The notes beneath the pieces were generated by a model, which searched no databases, was not told the DNA's origin, and saw only the letters and a list, made by a program, of their open reading frames with translations. Positions 8,167-16,125 of a stretch of 64,000 nucleotides of DNA are shown one piece after another (within the stretch, counting starts at the first letter, position 1; the number at the start of each line of letters is the position of its first letter). The position numbers and the translations under genes were made by a program. The stretch covers positions 124,001-188,000 of the forward strand of contig OY968767.1 in NCBI GenBank assembly GCA_963695375.1, read 5' to 3'. Source of the stretch: JACCVL01 sp963695375. GTDB lineage: Bacteria > Actinomycetota > Actinomycetes > Propionibacteriales > Nocardioidaceae.

Positions 8167-8463
8167 TCAGGACGGGCCGGCCGGCCCCTGCAACCGGGTC
8201 TCCGTGACCTCGATCTGCACCACCTGCCGGAGCCCGAGCAGCACCCGGTCCCGCAGCGGCTCCGGCGCGTGGGCCGTGCAGGATCGCGCCACCAGCCGCC
8301 GGACGAGGATGTCCAGCTCGTGGTGCTGCAGGCAGGGTGCGCACTCGTCGAGGTGGTGCTGGATCTCGGCGCAGCTGGCGTCGTCGAGCTCGTGGTCGAT
8401 GAACCGGTAGAGGTCGACCAGCACCTCGCCGCAGTCCTTCGCGTGCGGCTTGCCGCAGCTCAT
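8167..8463 (-). CDS. rsrA: Mycothiol-system zinc anti-sigma factor RsrA
   Basis: 98 residues with the ZAS signature HxxxCxxC (H37, C41, C44) plus the redox-active C11, at the same positions as Streptomyces RsrA; C3 and H7 are also present. The protein binds SigR in the reduced zinc form. Under thiol oxidation C11 forms a disulfide with a CxxC cysteine, zinc is lost and SigR is freed. It is coded just after sigR with an ATGA overlap (8460-8463), so the two are made together. Confidence 0.93.
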   Translation of the reverse strand: MSCGKPHAKDCGEVLVDLYRFIDHELDDASCAEIQHHLDECAPCLQHHELDILVRRLVARSCTAHAPEPLRDRVLLGLRQVVQIEVTETRLQGPAGPS

Positions 8464-9110
8464 CGCTCACCGCCCTTGCCGGTCGGGACTGCCATGCCAC
8501 GGTCCTGCGCATAGTCCGACAGCAGCGTCCTCAGCTGGCCGCGGCCTCGGTGCAGCCGCGACATGACCGTCCCGATCGGAGTCCCCATGATCTCGGCGAT
8601 CTCCTTGTAGGCGAAGCCCTCGACGTCAGCCAGGTAGACGGCGTACCGGAAGTCGTCGGGCAGCTGGGCCAGGGCGTCCTTGACGTCGGAGTCGGGGAGG
8701 TGCTCCAGCGCCTCCATCTCGGCCGACTTGAGACCGGAGCCGGTGTGCGCGGCGGCTGCGGCCTGCTGCCAGTCCTCGAGCTCCTCCGTCGGCTGCTGCT
8801 GCGGCTGCCGCTGCTTCTTGCGGTAGGAGTTGATGTAGGTGTTGGTGAGGATGCGGTAGAGCCACGCCTTGAGGTTCGTCCCGACCCGGAACTGGTGGAA
8901 CGAGGCGAACGCCTTGGCGAACGTCTCCTGCACCAGGTCGTCGGCGTCCGCGGGGTTGCGGGTCATCCGCAGCGCTGCGGAGTACAGCGGATCCAGGAAG
9001 GGCAGCGCGTCCCGCTCGAAGCGCAGCACCCGGTCCTCGGCCGACTCGTTCGCGTCCGCCCGGTCCGGGTCGTCGCCGATCTCCGGCGGGTCGTCCACGG
9101 TGTCGTTCAT
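8460..9110 (-). CDS. sigR: ECF sigma factor SigR (thiol-oxidative stress)
   Basis: 216 residues from ATG 9110. Sigma region 2 is at about 34-100 (DADDLVQETFAKAF, then NLKAWLYRILTNTYINSYRK) and region 4 at about 150-205 (FRYAVYLADVEGFAYKEIAEIMG, then GTVMSRLHRGR). An in-frame GTG at 9224 would add 38 residues, recalling the unstable long isoform (sigma-R-prime) of Streptomyces, which is made from the SigR-driven transcript. SigR directs thioredoxin, mycothiol and protein-quality genes when RsrA is oxidised. The ATG at 9110 is the family's usual start, although its ribosome site is weak. Confidence 0.93.
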   Translation of the reverse strand: MNDTVDDPPEIGDDPDRADANESAEDRVLRFERDALPFLDPLYSAALRMTRNPADADDLVQETFAKAFASFHQFRVGTNLKAWLYRILTNTYINSYRKKQRQPQQQPTEELEDWQQAAAAAHTGSGLKSAEMEALEHLPDSDVKDALAQLPDDFRYAVYLADVEGFAYKEIAEIMGTPIGTVMSRLHRGRGQLRTLLSDYAQDRGMAVPTGKGGER

Positions 9111-9233
9111 TGCCGGCCAGCCTACCGGGGTGCCGGTCCACCGGCTGGTCCGGGAGCCGCTGCTCGCGAGCATGCCGTCCCGCCACCCCATGCCGGGGTG
9201 GCTCGCGGAGGTTGTCGTCAGCACCCAACGTGC

Positions 9234-9259
9234 AACCTCGTCCCGTCCTCAGGTGTTCC
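9234..9259 (-). promoter_or_regulatory. SigR-type autopromoter (GGGGAAC-N18-GTT)
   Basis: On the reverse strand, GGAAC (9259-9255) is followed by exactly 18 nt and GTT (9236-9234), matching the SigR consensus GGAAY-N18-GTT. The predicted transcript starts near 9227, just before the GTG at 9224 that opens the long SigR isoform. The element overlaps the last codons of the upstream hydrolase gene. Confidence 0.7.
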
Positions 9260-9938
9260 CCACACCCGCAGCGGGCACGGTGGCACCGATCCACCTCGCG
9301 GCCGACTGGAGCGCGGCCGCGAGTCCGGCGTCTCGGGCCGTCGCCCCGCCGTCGCGCTGCCGGACGGCGAAGCCGTGGTCCGCGCCGGCAACCTCCAGCA
9401 CAGAGACAGAGGAGGCCGGTCCCGCGGTCCCGACCGCCCGTCGCACCGCGTCGGCGGACCCGAAGGCGTCCCGCCCACCCTGCACGACCAGGGTGGGCAC
9501 CCCCACCCCGGCCAGCTCGGCGAGCCGGGACCGCTCCGGGCGACCGGGCGGATGCAGCGGGAAGGACAGCGCCAGCACGCCGGCGGCGCCGAGCGCCGCG
9601 CCGGTCCGGCAGGCCACCCGCGCACCGGCGCTGCGCCCGCCGACGAGGAACGGGACCGGCGGCGGGCGATGCCGCACGACTGCGATGAACGCCTCGTCGA
9701 GCCGGGACGGGGCGGGAGCCAGCCGCCGGCCGGCCAGCCGCCACGGCTGCTCCACCAGCCACACCTCGACCCCACGGGCCGGCAGCAGGCGGGCCGCGGT
9801 GACCAGGTCGACGGCGTCCAGGCCGCCGCCGGCACCGTGCGAGAGCAGCACGGTGGCGTACCGCTCCCGGGCCGGAAAGGTGACGACCCGCGCCTCGCCC
9901 AGGGGTGTCGGGACCCGGATGCCGGCCGGTGCCGGCAC
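9249..9938 (-). CDS. Alpha/beta hydrolase (Tex30/KANL3-like, dienelactone-hydrolase clan)
   Basis: 229 residues. The nucleophile elbow GGRSAG (S103), acid VVQGGRDAFG (D157) and base ADHGF (H188) form a complete triad; an oxyanion-hole motif SHGAGGG is at 33-39. The protein is compact with no lid domain, as in the bacterial Tex30-like group. GTG 9938 lies 3 nt after the SRAP stop, so the two are probably co-transcribed. Natural substrate unknown. Its 3' end contains the sigR promoter. Confidence 0.78.
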   Translation of the reverse strand: MPAPAGIRVPTPLGEARVVTFPARERYATVLLSHGAGGGLDAVDLVTAARLLPARGVEVWLVEQPWRLAGRRLAPAPSRLDEAFIAVVRHRPPPVPFLVGGRSAGARVACRTGAALGAAGVLALSFPLHPPGRPERSRLAELAGVGVPTLVVQGGRDAFGSADAVRRAVGTAGPASSVSVLEVAGADHGFAVRQRDGGATARDAGLAAALQSAARWIGATVPAAGVGNT

Positions 9939-9941
9939 TGG

Positions 9942-10691
9942 TCAGCCCTCCTCGCTCGGCAGCGGGTCGAGCAGCTGCCGGCCGTTGTTGGCCACCGAGT
10001 TGACCTCCGTGGAGACCGGGTAGGCCTCCAGCCGGCCCGGCGCCGCGGGGACCAGCAGGTCGAGCAGGTCCGCGTCCCCCTGCAGGCCGGGGTCGAGCCA
10101 CCGCTCCCACCGCTGCGGCTCGACCAGCAGCGGCATCCGGTCGTGCAGGTGGCCGAGGTCGTCCTCGGCCTTGGTGGTCAGCACCGTGCTGGTCCAGCGG
10201 AAGGCGTCCGGGTCGTCGTCGGCGCGGTTCGGGTCGCGCCAGATCTCGTACAGCCCGGCCATGGCCAGCGAGCCGCCGTCGCGGGGTCGGATGAAGAACG
10301 GCTGCTTGACCGGCTTGCCCTTGGCGGTGCGGCGCTCGGTCTCGTACCACTCGAAGTAGCCGTCGGCCGGGAGCAGGCAACGGCGGCGGGCGAACGCCTT
10401 GCGGAAGGCGGGCTTGTCGGCCACGGACTCCATCCGCGCGTTGATCATCCGGCTGCCGATCTTGGGGTCCTTCGCCCACGAGGGCACCAGACCCCACCGC
10501 AGCGCCACCAGCTGGCGCACCGGCGGGTCGTCGCGCCGCCCGCGCGGCGGGCGGGTGAGGACCGCCGGGACCGGGTCGGTGGGGGCCACGTTGTAGTCGG
10601 GCTCGAGCCGCTCCCGCACGTCGACGTGTTCGACCTCGAACTCCTCCACCAGGTCGTCCGGGGACCGGCTGGCGGCGTACCGACCACACAT
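9942..10691 (-). CDS. SRAP-domain protein (HMCES/YedK), abasic-site DNA crosslinker
   Basis: 249 residues starting MCGRY. After Met removal, C2 is the catalytic residue that forms a thiazolidine crosslink with abasic sites in single-stranded DNA. The other family residues are visible: N84 and R86 in INARMES, E114 in GYFEWYE and H183 in HLHDRMP. The E. coli homologue YedK (also SOS-associated peptidase) protects replication forks. No SOS box was recognised, but a 63-bp hairpin lies just upstream. Confidence 0.92.
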   Translation of the reverse strand: MCGRYAASRSPDDLVEEFEVEHVDVRERLEPDYNVAPTDPVPAVLTRPPRGRRDDPPVRQLVALRWGLVPSWAKDPKIGSRMINARMESVADKPAFRKAFARRRCLLPADGYFEWYETERRTAKGKPVKQPFFIRPRDGGSLAMAGLYEIWRDPNRADDDPDAFRWTSTVLTTKAEDDLGHLHDRMPLLVEPQRWERWLDPGLQGDADLLDLLVPAAPGRLEAYPVSTEVNSVANNGRQLLDPLPSEEG

Positions 10692-10712
10692 GCGGCCAGC
10701 CTATTGACCGCC

Positions 10713-10775
10713 CCCGACCGAGCGATGAGGCATTCCCGTCGCTCGGGCGACGCGAATGCGTCATCGTCGGTCGGG
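10713..10775. repeat. 63-bp near-perfect inverted repeat between divergent genes
   Basis: Arms of 30 and 29 nt, CCCGACCGAGCGATGAGG... and its complement ...TCATCGTCGGTCGGG, pair with one bulge and two mismatches around a TCGG loop. It lies 22 nt upstream of the SRAP start and about 64 nt upstream of the DoxX-like gene, so it is not between gene ends as a terminator would be. It could be a double operator, an RNA hairpin in the leader, or a small palindromic element. Confidence 0.85.
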
Positions 10776-10838
10776 TGGCGCGCCGGAGCCGGTCGATGCG
10801 GATGGGCAGGGCCCGGCCGGAGACGGTATGAATGGGGC

Positions 10839-11321
10839 ATGAGCCTGATCCGCACCCTCGCCCGTCCGATGCTCGCCTCGATGTTCATCTCCGGGGGGAT
10901 CGACGAGATCCGCAACGCCGCGGCGCTGGCACCGACCGCGCACCCGGTGACCGAGAAGGTCGCCCCGGTGATCGCGTCGCGGATACCGCCCGCGGTGCCG
11001 CTGCCCTCGGACACCGCCGGCTGGGTCCGCGTGGACGGCGCGGTCAAGGTCGTGGCCGGGCTGGCGCTGGCGGCGGGCAAGTTCCCCCGGCTGGCCGCGC
11101 TCGCGCTGGCCGCGAGCATGGCGCCGACGACACTGACCGGGCACCCGTTCTGGCGCGAGACCGACCCCGAGGCCAAGAACCTCCAGCAGCAGCAGTTCCT
11201 CAAGAACGTCTCGATGACCGGCGGTCTGATCATCGCCGCCGTGGACGTCGAGCCCACCGCCCGGGAGCGGGTCGAGATCGCCGCCCGGCGGGTCAAGCGC
11301 AGGTTCGAGCGCGACGACTGA
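10839..11321 (+). CDS. DoxX-family membrane protein
   Basis: 160 residues with three or four membrane helices, the first (LARPMLASMFISGGIDEIRN) containing the DoxX signature of a Gly-rich turn and an acidic/Asn pair. A central loop (AGWVRVDGAVKVVAGLALAAGK) and GHPFWRE follow, and the tail is basic. DoxX-like proteins take part in membrane redox and thiol stress complexes in mycobacteria, where DoxX partners SodA and a thiosulfate sulfurtransferase. Here only membership in the family is clear. Confidence 0.8.
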   Translation: MSLIRTLARPMLASMFISGGIDEIRNAAALAPTAHPVTEKVAPVIASRIPPAVPLPSDTAGWVRVDGAVKVVAGLALAAGKFPRLAALALAASMAPTTLTGHPFWRETDPEAKNLQQQQFLKNVSMTGGLIIAAVDVEPTARERVEIAARRVKRRFERDD

Positions 11322-11337
11322 CGCTCGGCGCCGGGCG

Positions 11338-11343
11338 TAGGCT
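11338..11343 (+). promoter_or_regulatory. Leaderless -10 element TAGGCT before aroA
   Basis: TAGGCT ends 8 nt before ATG 11352 and there is no Shine-Dalgarno, consistent with a leaderless aroA transcript. Confidence 0.4.
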
Positions 11344-11351
11344 CGGCGCCG

Positions 11352-12639
11352 ATGACTGCCCCGACGACGAGCCGCTGGTGGCCCGCTCCTCGAGCGACCG
11401 CGCCGCTCGACGCCGCCGTGTCGCTGCCGGGCAGCAAGTCGCTCACGAACCGGGCGCTGGTGCTGGCCGCGCTCGCCTCCGGCCCGTCGGTCCTGCGCCG
11501 GCCACTGGTGGCCCGGGACACCACGCTCATGGTCGCCGCGCTGCGGGCCGTCGGCACCCGACTGAGCACCGGCGACGACGAGCGCTGGCGGGTGGACCCC
11601 GCGGACCTCGCCGGCCCGGCGGAGGTCGACTGCGGGCTCGCCGGCACCGTGATGCGCTTCCTCCCGCCGGTGGCCGCGCTAGCGGTCGGGACCGTCCGCC
11701 TGGACGGGGACGCCCGGGCCAGGGAACGACCCCTGGGGCAGATCGTGTCCGCGCTTCGTGACCTCGGGGTCGACTGTCGAGGCGGCCGACGCCACCGGCC
11801 GGCTGCCGCTGACCGTCCACGGGACCGGCTCGGTGCGCGGCGGTCCGGTCACGGTGGACGCCGCCTCGTCCAGCCAGTTCGTCTCCGCCCTGCTGCTGGC
11901 CGCCCCCCGGTTCGACGACGGGCTGGACCTGCGGCACGTGGGCCCGTCGCTGCCCTCCCGGCCGCACGTCCAGATGACCGTCTCGGAGCTGCGCCGGCGC
12001 GGCGTCGACGTCGAGCAGCCCGCCCCGGACCGGTGGCAGGTCCGACCCGGTCCGATCGCCGGTCTCGACACCGCGATCGAGCCGGACCTGTCCAGCGCCG
12101 CGCCGTTCCTGGCGGCGGCCCTGGCGAGCGGCGGCCGGGTCCGGGTGCGGGACTGGCCGGAGCGCACCGACCAGGCGGGCGATCGGCTCCGGGAGCTGCT
12201 CGCTGCGATGGGCGCACAGGTGCGCCGGGCCGGGCCCGACCTCGAGGTCGTCGGCACCGGCGGCGCGCACGGCGCCGAGCTGGACCTGCACGAGGTGGGT
12301 GAGCTGACGCCGGTGCTGGCCGCCGTCTGCGCGCTGGCGGACGGACCGTCCCGGCTCACCGGCATCGGCCACCTGCGCGGGCACGAGACCGACCGGCTGG
12401 CCGCCGTGGCCACCGAGATCAACCGGCTCGGTGGCGACGTCACCGAGCACGCGGACGGGCTCGGGATCCGCCCCCGCGCCCTGCACGGCGGGCGCTGGCA
12501 CACCTACGCCGACCACCGGATGGCCCAGGCGGGAGCCGTGCTCGGGCTCGCGGTCGACGGTGTCGAGATCGAGGACGTCGGCACCACCGCCAAGACCTTC
12601 CCCGGCTTCGCCGACGCCTGGTCCCGGTTGCCGGGATGA
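11352..12639 (+). pseudogene. aroA: 3-phosphoshikimate 1-carboxyvinyltransferase with a 1-nt frameshift
   Basis: The two halves of EPSP synthase are in different frames. Frame one runs from ATG 11352 with the PEP/S3P motifs LPGSKSLTNRAL and GLAGTVMRFLPP to ...SALRDLGVD (codon 141). From 11776 the next frame carries VEAADATGRLPLTVHG, SSQFVSALLLAAP, and the late GHETDRLAAVATEINRLG and TYADHRMAQA motifs to 12639. Removing the single T at 11775 (GAC-T-GTC) restores a 428-residue enzyme of normal length. AroA makes EPSP in the shikimate pathway and is usually essential, so a sequencing error is at least as likely as a real lesion. It overlaps rsgA by 4 nt. Confidence 0.88.
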
Positions 12640-13634
12640 GCCGCTGGGACGACGAGGCGAAGTACGACCGGCCGCGGCGGCACACCCGGCCCCGGACCAA
12701 GGACCGGCCGAGCTACGACGACGCCACGACCGCGCTGGTGACCACCGTCGACCGTGGCCGGTACACGCTGCTGGTGGGCGACCCGGACAACGGAGCCGAG
12801 CGGGTGGTCACCGCGATGAAGTCCCGGCCGCTGGGCCGGCAGGGCGTGGTGGTGGGCGACACGGTCCGGGTCGTCGGTGACCTGAGCGGGACGGAGGGCA
12901 GCCTGGCCCGGATCGTGACGGTCGAGGAACGCCGAACGGTGCTGCGGCGCACCGCCGACGACGACGACCCGGTCGAACGGGTGGTGGTCGCCAACGCCGA
13001 CCAGCTCGTGGTGGTCACCGCGCTCGCCGACCCGCCGCCCCGCCCACGGCTGGTGGACCGCTGCCTGGTGGCCGCCCTGGACGCGGGCATGGACACTCTG
13101 CTCTGCCTGACCAAGGCCGACCTGGCCTCCCCCGCCGAGCTGCTCGGCTGGTACGAGCCGCTCGGCGTCGAGGCGGTCGCGGTGCAGCGCGGGGGGAACA
13201 TCGACCCGCTGCGGGACCGGCTCCGGGACCGGGTGAGCGTGCTGGTCGGACACAGCGGAGTGGGCAAGTCCACGCTCGTCAACCAGCTGGTGCCCGGCGC
13301 GGCGCGAGACACCGGCCTGGTGAACACCGTGACCGGCCGGGGCCGGCACACGTCCACCTCCGCGATCGCCCTCCGGCTGCCCCAGGGCGGGTGGATCGTC
13401 GACACCCCGGGCATCCGCTCCTTCGGCCTCGCCCACGTCGAACCGGACCGGCTGATCTCCGCCTTCGGCGACCTCGACCAGGTGACCGCCGGCTGTCCGC
13501 GCGGCTGCGGGCACACCGCTGCCGACCCCGAGTGCGCGCTGGACACGGCCGTCACCGACGGGCGGATCGACCCCGAACGGGTGGCGTCGTTCCGCCGGCT
13601 GCTGTCCAGCCGGGACCCCGGCGCGGCCGACTGA
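12636..13634 (+). CDS. rsgA: Ribosome small-subunit-dependent GTPase A
   Basis: 332 residues. An OB-fold (about 30-100) precedes a circularly permuted GTPase domain in the order G4 (TKAD, 159-162), G1 (GHSGVGKST, 205-213), G3 (DTPG, 256-259). A zinc finger uses C287, C291, H293 and C300. RsgA checks maturation of the 30S decoding site. The start overlaps the aroA stop (ATGA). The aroA-rsgA pair is a conserved actinobacterial arrangement. Confidence 0.92.
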   Translation: MSRWDDEAKYDRPRRHTRPRTKDRPSYDDATTALVTTVDRGRYTLLVGDPDNGAERVVTAMKSRPLGRQGVVVGDTVRVVGDLSGTEGSLARIVTVEERRTVLRRTADDDDPVERVVVANADQLVVVTALADPPPRPRLVDRCLVAALDAGMDTLLCLTKADLASPAELLGWYEPLGVEAVAVQRGGNIDPLRDRLRDRVSVLVGHSGVGKSTLVNQLVPGAARDTGLVNTVTGRGRHTSTSAIALRLPQGGWIVDTPGIRSFGLAHVEPDRLISAFGDLDQVTAGCPRGCGHTAADPECALDTAVTDGRIDPERVASFRRLLSSRDPGAAD

Positions 13635-13639
13635 GCCCG

Positions 13640-14198
13640 TCAGCCTCCGGAGCCGCTGTAGTCCACCGTTCCGGTCGGGTTCCAGACTGCGGCGGACCCG
13701 GCGTCGCCGACCCGGTAGGTCTGTACCCCGACCGCGATCGCCGCCAGCACCAGCAGCGCGCTGAGCACCGAACCCACGACCCCGGCCCGCCCGGCGGAGC
13801 GGTGCTCGGAGCCGCCGCCCGGCCCCGAGGGCGTGGTCGCCCGATCGTTCCGCCCGGCCAGGACCGCAGCCACCACCGCCAGCCCGGCGTAGACCCAGAC
13901 CATGACGTGCAACTGACCGGCGAGGTCCTCGTGCCGGGCCACGATCTCCGCGACCGGCCCCCCAAGGCCCGCCGCCCCCTGACCACCGACCTCCATCAGC
14001 GTCTGGCCGGACTGCACCGACACGAAGGTCGACGCGGCCGCGCCGACCGCGACCAGCGGCAGCGGCAGCCGGGCCCACCCGCGCAGCCGCGGCACCGCGA
14101 ACAGCACGCCGAGCAGCAGCGGCGAGCGGGACGAGCACCACGGTGGCGTGCACCGCCAGGGCGTGCAGGGGGAGGTCGTTGACGGTGTCCGGCAGCAT
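13640..14198 (-). pseudogene. DUF2231 membrane protein with a 1-nt frameshift
   Basis: The reading begins at ATG 14198 with MLPDTVNDLPLHALAVHATV, the DUF2231 signature with two conserved His, and reaches VPLA at 14121. It continues one frame over from 14119 as LLLGVLFAVPRLRGW and runs through three more membrane helices to 13640. Omitting one G at 14120 gives a 185-residue, four-helix protein of normal DUF2231 length. The His residues of this family are suspected haem or metal ligands. Sequencing error or recent lesion. Convergent with rsgA. Confidence 0.78.
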
Positions 14199-14307
14199 GG
14201 CGCCTCCAGGGCCCGTCACCTGCGACAACCATCGACGGGACCCACGCCGACGCGCCTCCGACAGTAGGCCGCGGCGCTCGGCGCCCGGTGCGAAATCGCC
14301 GCCGACT

Positions 14308-14321
14308 TGCCCGAAAGGGCA
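14308..14321. promoter_or_regulatory. TGCCCGAAAGGGCA hairpin with GAAA tetraloop
   Basis: A 5-bp stem closed by a GAAA loop lies 30 nt before the hisN start and just upstream of its -10 element. The same 14-mer recurs at 27914-27927 upstream of another gene, in each case in a non-coding upstream region. Confidence 0.45.
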
Positions 14322-14338
14322 GCCCGGGGCCGCGGGGA

Positions 14339-14344
14339 TAGCCT
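14339..14344 (+). promoter_or_regulatory. Leaderless -10 element TAGCCT before hisN
   Basis: TAGCCT ends 7 nt before ATG 14352 with no ribosome-binding site between, the typical layout of a leaderless actinobacterial transcript. Confidence 0.5.
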
Positions 14345-14351
14345 CTCGGCC

Positions 14352-15254
14352 ATGGCTCGCACGCACACCGACGACCTCCGGCTCGCGCACGTGCTCGCCG
14401 ACGACGCCGACTCGCTCACCATGGAGCGGTTCCGTTCGGTGGACCTGCACGTGTCCGCCAAGCCGGACTCGACGCTCGTGTCCGACGCCGACCGCAGCGT
14501 GGAGGACGGCATCCGCCGGACGCTGTCCCGGGCCCGGCCACGCGACGCGGTGCTCGGGGAGGAGGCGGGGTCGACCGGCTGGGGTTCCCGGCGCTGGGTG
14601 GTCGACCCGATCGACGGCACCCACAACTACGTGCGTGGCGTCCCGGTATGGGCCACCCTGATCGCGCTGATGGAGGAGGACCAGGTCGTGGTGGGTTGCG
14701 TGTCCGCCCCGGCGCTCGGCCGGCGCTGGTGGGCCGCGAGCGGCGAGGGCGCGTGGACCGGCAAGTCGCTGCTGAACGCCAAGCCGTGCCGGGTCTCCGA
14801 CGTCGCCGAGGTCGAGGACGCCTCGTTCTCCTACTCCGAGCTCACCGGGTGGGACGAGATCGGCCGGCTGGACGCGGTGCTGGCGCTGACCCGCCGCTGC
14901 TGGCGGAGCCGTGCCTACGGCGACTTCTGGTCGCACGTGCTGGTCGCGGAGGGTGCCGTCGACATCGCCGCCGAGCCGGAGCTGGCGCTGCACGACATGG
15001 CCGCGCTGGCCGTCGTCGTCACCGAGGCGGGCGGCCGGTTCTCCGGGCTGGACGGGCGACCCGGCCCGCTCGGGCGCAACGCACTGTCCACCAACGGCCG
15101 GCTGCACGACGCGGCGATGGCCTTCGTCGGTCACTTCCCCGACGACGACGGCGCCCTCGCCGAGGAGGACGCCGGCGGCAGCCTGCACGAGCTGGCCGGT
15201 CGCCGACGCGACCCCCGGGGCGGCGGTCCCGAGGACGACCCGCGCGCCGAGTGA
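14352..15254 (+). CDS. hisN: Histidinol-phosphatase (inositol-monophosphatase family)
   Basis: 300 residues with the lithium-sensitive phosphatase metal motifs: GEE (69-71), WVVDPIDGT (82-90) and the late ELALHDMAAL. It is longer than classic IMPases because of an acidic, Gly/Pro-rich tail of about 30 residues. The actinobacterial HisN group (Rv3137-like) dephosphorylates histidinol phosphate, and the position downstream of aroA-rsgA is where HisN is usually found. Inositol phosphatase activity remains possible. ATG 14352 is preferred to an upstream in-frame ATG because of the adjacent -10 element. Confidence 0.85.
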   Translation: MARTHTDDLRLAHVLADDADSLTMERFRSVDLHVSAKPDSTLVSDADRSVEDGIRRTLSRARPRDAVLGEEAGSTGWGSRRWVVDPIDGTHNYVRGVPVWATLIALMEEDQVVVGCVSAPALGRRWWAASGEGAWTGKSLLNAKPCRVSDVAEVEDASFSYSELTGWDEIGRLDAVLALTRRCWRSRAYGDFWSHVLVAEGAVDIAAEPELALHDMAALAVVVTEAGGRFSGLDGRPGPLGRNALSTNGRLHDAAMAFVGHFPDDDGALAEEDAGGSLHELAGRRRDPRGGGPEDDPRAE

Positions 15255-15257
15255 CCG

Positions 15258-16058
15258 CTACGCCGGCGGGACGGCACCGTCGGGTGCCCGCCAGGCCCGC
15301 CAGCGGGCGAGCAGCGGCGCCGCCGCGAGCAGTGCGAACAGGTCGAACCAGCCGTAGCCGCCGGCCGCGCCCGAGGGCGGGTTGCCGACGCTGACCAGGC
15401 CGAACGGGCTCTCCGGCTGCCACTCCCAGGTGCCGAGCGCGGTGCCGACGATCTCCAGGTACGACACCACGACGAACGCGCCGACGTACAGCGGCCGCGA
15501 CGGCCCCCAGCCCAGGAAGCCGGCCAGGCAGCAGAACCAGAACAGCCCCAGCGCATCGGATCGAGCGGCCAGCGTCACCCCGTGGAGCGCCCAGGCGCCG
15601 CCCACCACCAACACGAGCGCGGTGCACACCCGCAGGTGCGCTCGCACCAGCATCGACCGGCCGAGCGCCAGCGCGGCCAGGTAGACCAGCCCGTGGCCTG
15701 GGGGGACGTAGGCCGGGACGTTGTCGAAACGGTAGGTGTAGACCTCGAGCAGCGGCGAGAAGGTGTACTCGACGGCGGTGGCGATCACCACGACGACGCC
15801 GGTCTGCACCCGGACCAGCGGCACCTCCGCGCGCAGCACCAGCACCAGCAGCGCCCAGGTGAGCAGGCCCAGCCCGCGCTGCAGCCAGAGCGAGCCGTCC
15901 GCGTCCAGCACGAGCACCAGGCTGATCCAGGCCAGCACGCCGAACGCGGTGGCGGGGCCGGCGGCGCCGGCCGGGTGGCCGGTGTCCGCGGCGCCCCCGC
16001 GCCGCCGGCGCGGCGACCGGACGACGAGGTCGGCACCGGGCGGCGGCGGAGCGGTCAC
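15258..16058 (-). CDS. Polytopic membrane protein of unknown function
   Basis: 266 residues with about seven hydrophobic helices after a Pro/Arg-rich cytosolic N-terminus. A distinctive stretch EYTFSPLLEVYTYRFDNVP precedes PPGHGLVYL. The acidic and aromatic residues here faintly recall carotenoid hydratase/DUF422 membrane enzymes, but the match is too weak for a call. It ends 3 nt from the hisN stop on the other strand and is divergent from the CBS-domain gene. No domain assigned. Confidence 0.65.
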   Translation of the reverse strand: MTAPPPPGADLVVRSPRRRRGGAADTGHPAGAAGPATAFGVLAWISLVLVLDADGSLWLQRGLGLLTWALLVLVLRAEVPLVRVQTGVVVVIATAVEYTFSPLLEVYTYRFDNVPAYVPPGHGLVYLAALALGRSMLVRAHLRVCTALVLVVGGAWALHGVTLAARSDALGLFWFCCLAGFLGWGPSRPLYVGAFVVVSYLEIVGTALGTWEWQPESPFGLVSVGNPPSGAAGGYGWFDLFALLAAAPLLARWRAWRAPDGAVPPA

Positions 16059-16113
16059 GCCGCAATGCTGCCAGCCCGGTCGTGGGCGCTGGCCGCGACC
16101 GTCGACCCGGCAC

Positions 16114-16119
16114 TAGCCT
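16114..16119 (+). promoter_or_regulatory. Leaderless -10 element TAGCCT before the CBS gene
   Basis: TAGCCT ends 6 nt before ATG 16126; no Shine-Dalgarno is present. Confidence 0.45.
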
Positions 16120-16125
16120 CACCGT

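Noticed and set aside
11770..11780. Programmed +1 frameshift in aroA
   Set aside because: No slippery run or stop-codon signal is present, and similar single-base insertions occur in two unrelated genes, so error or lesion is simpler.
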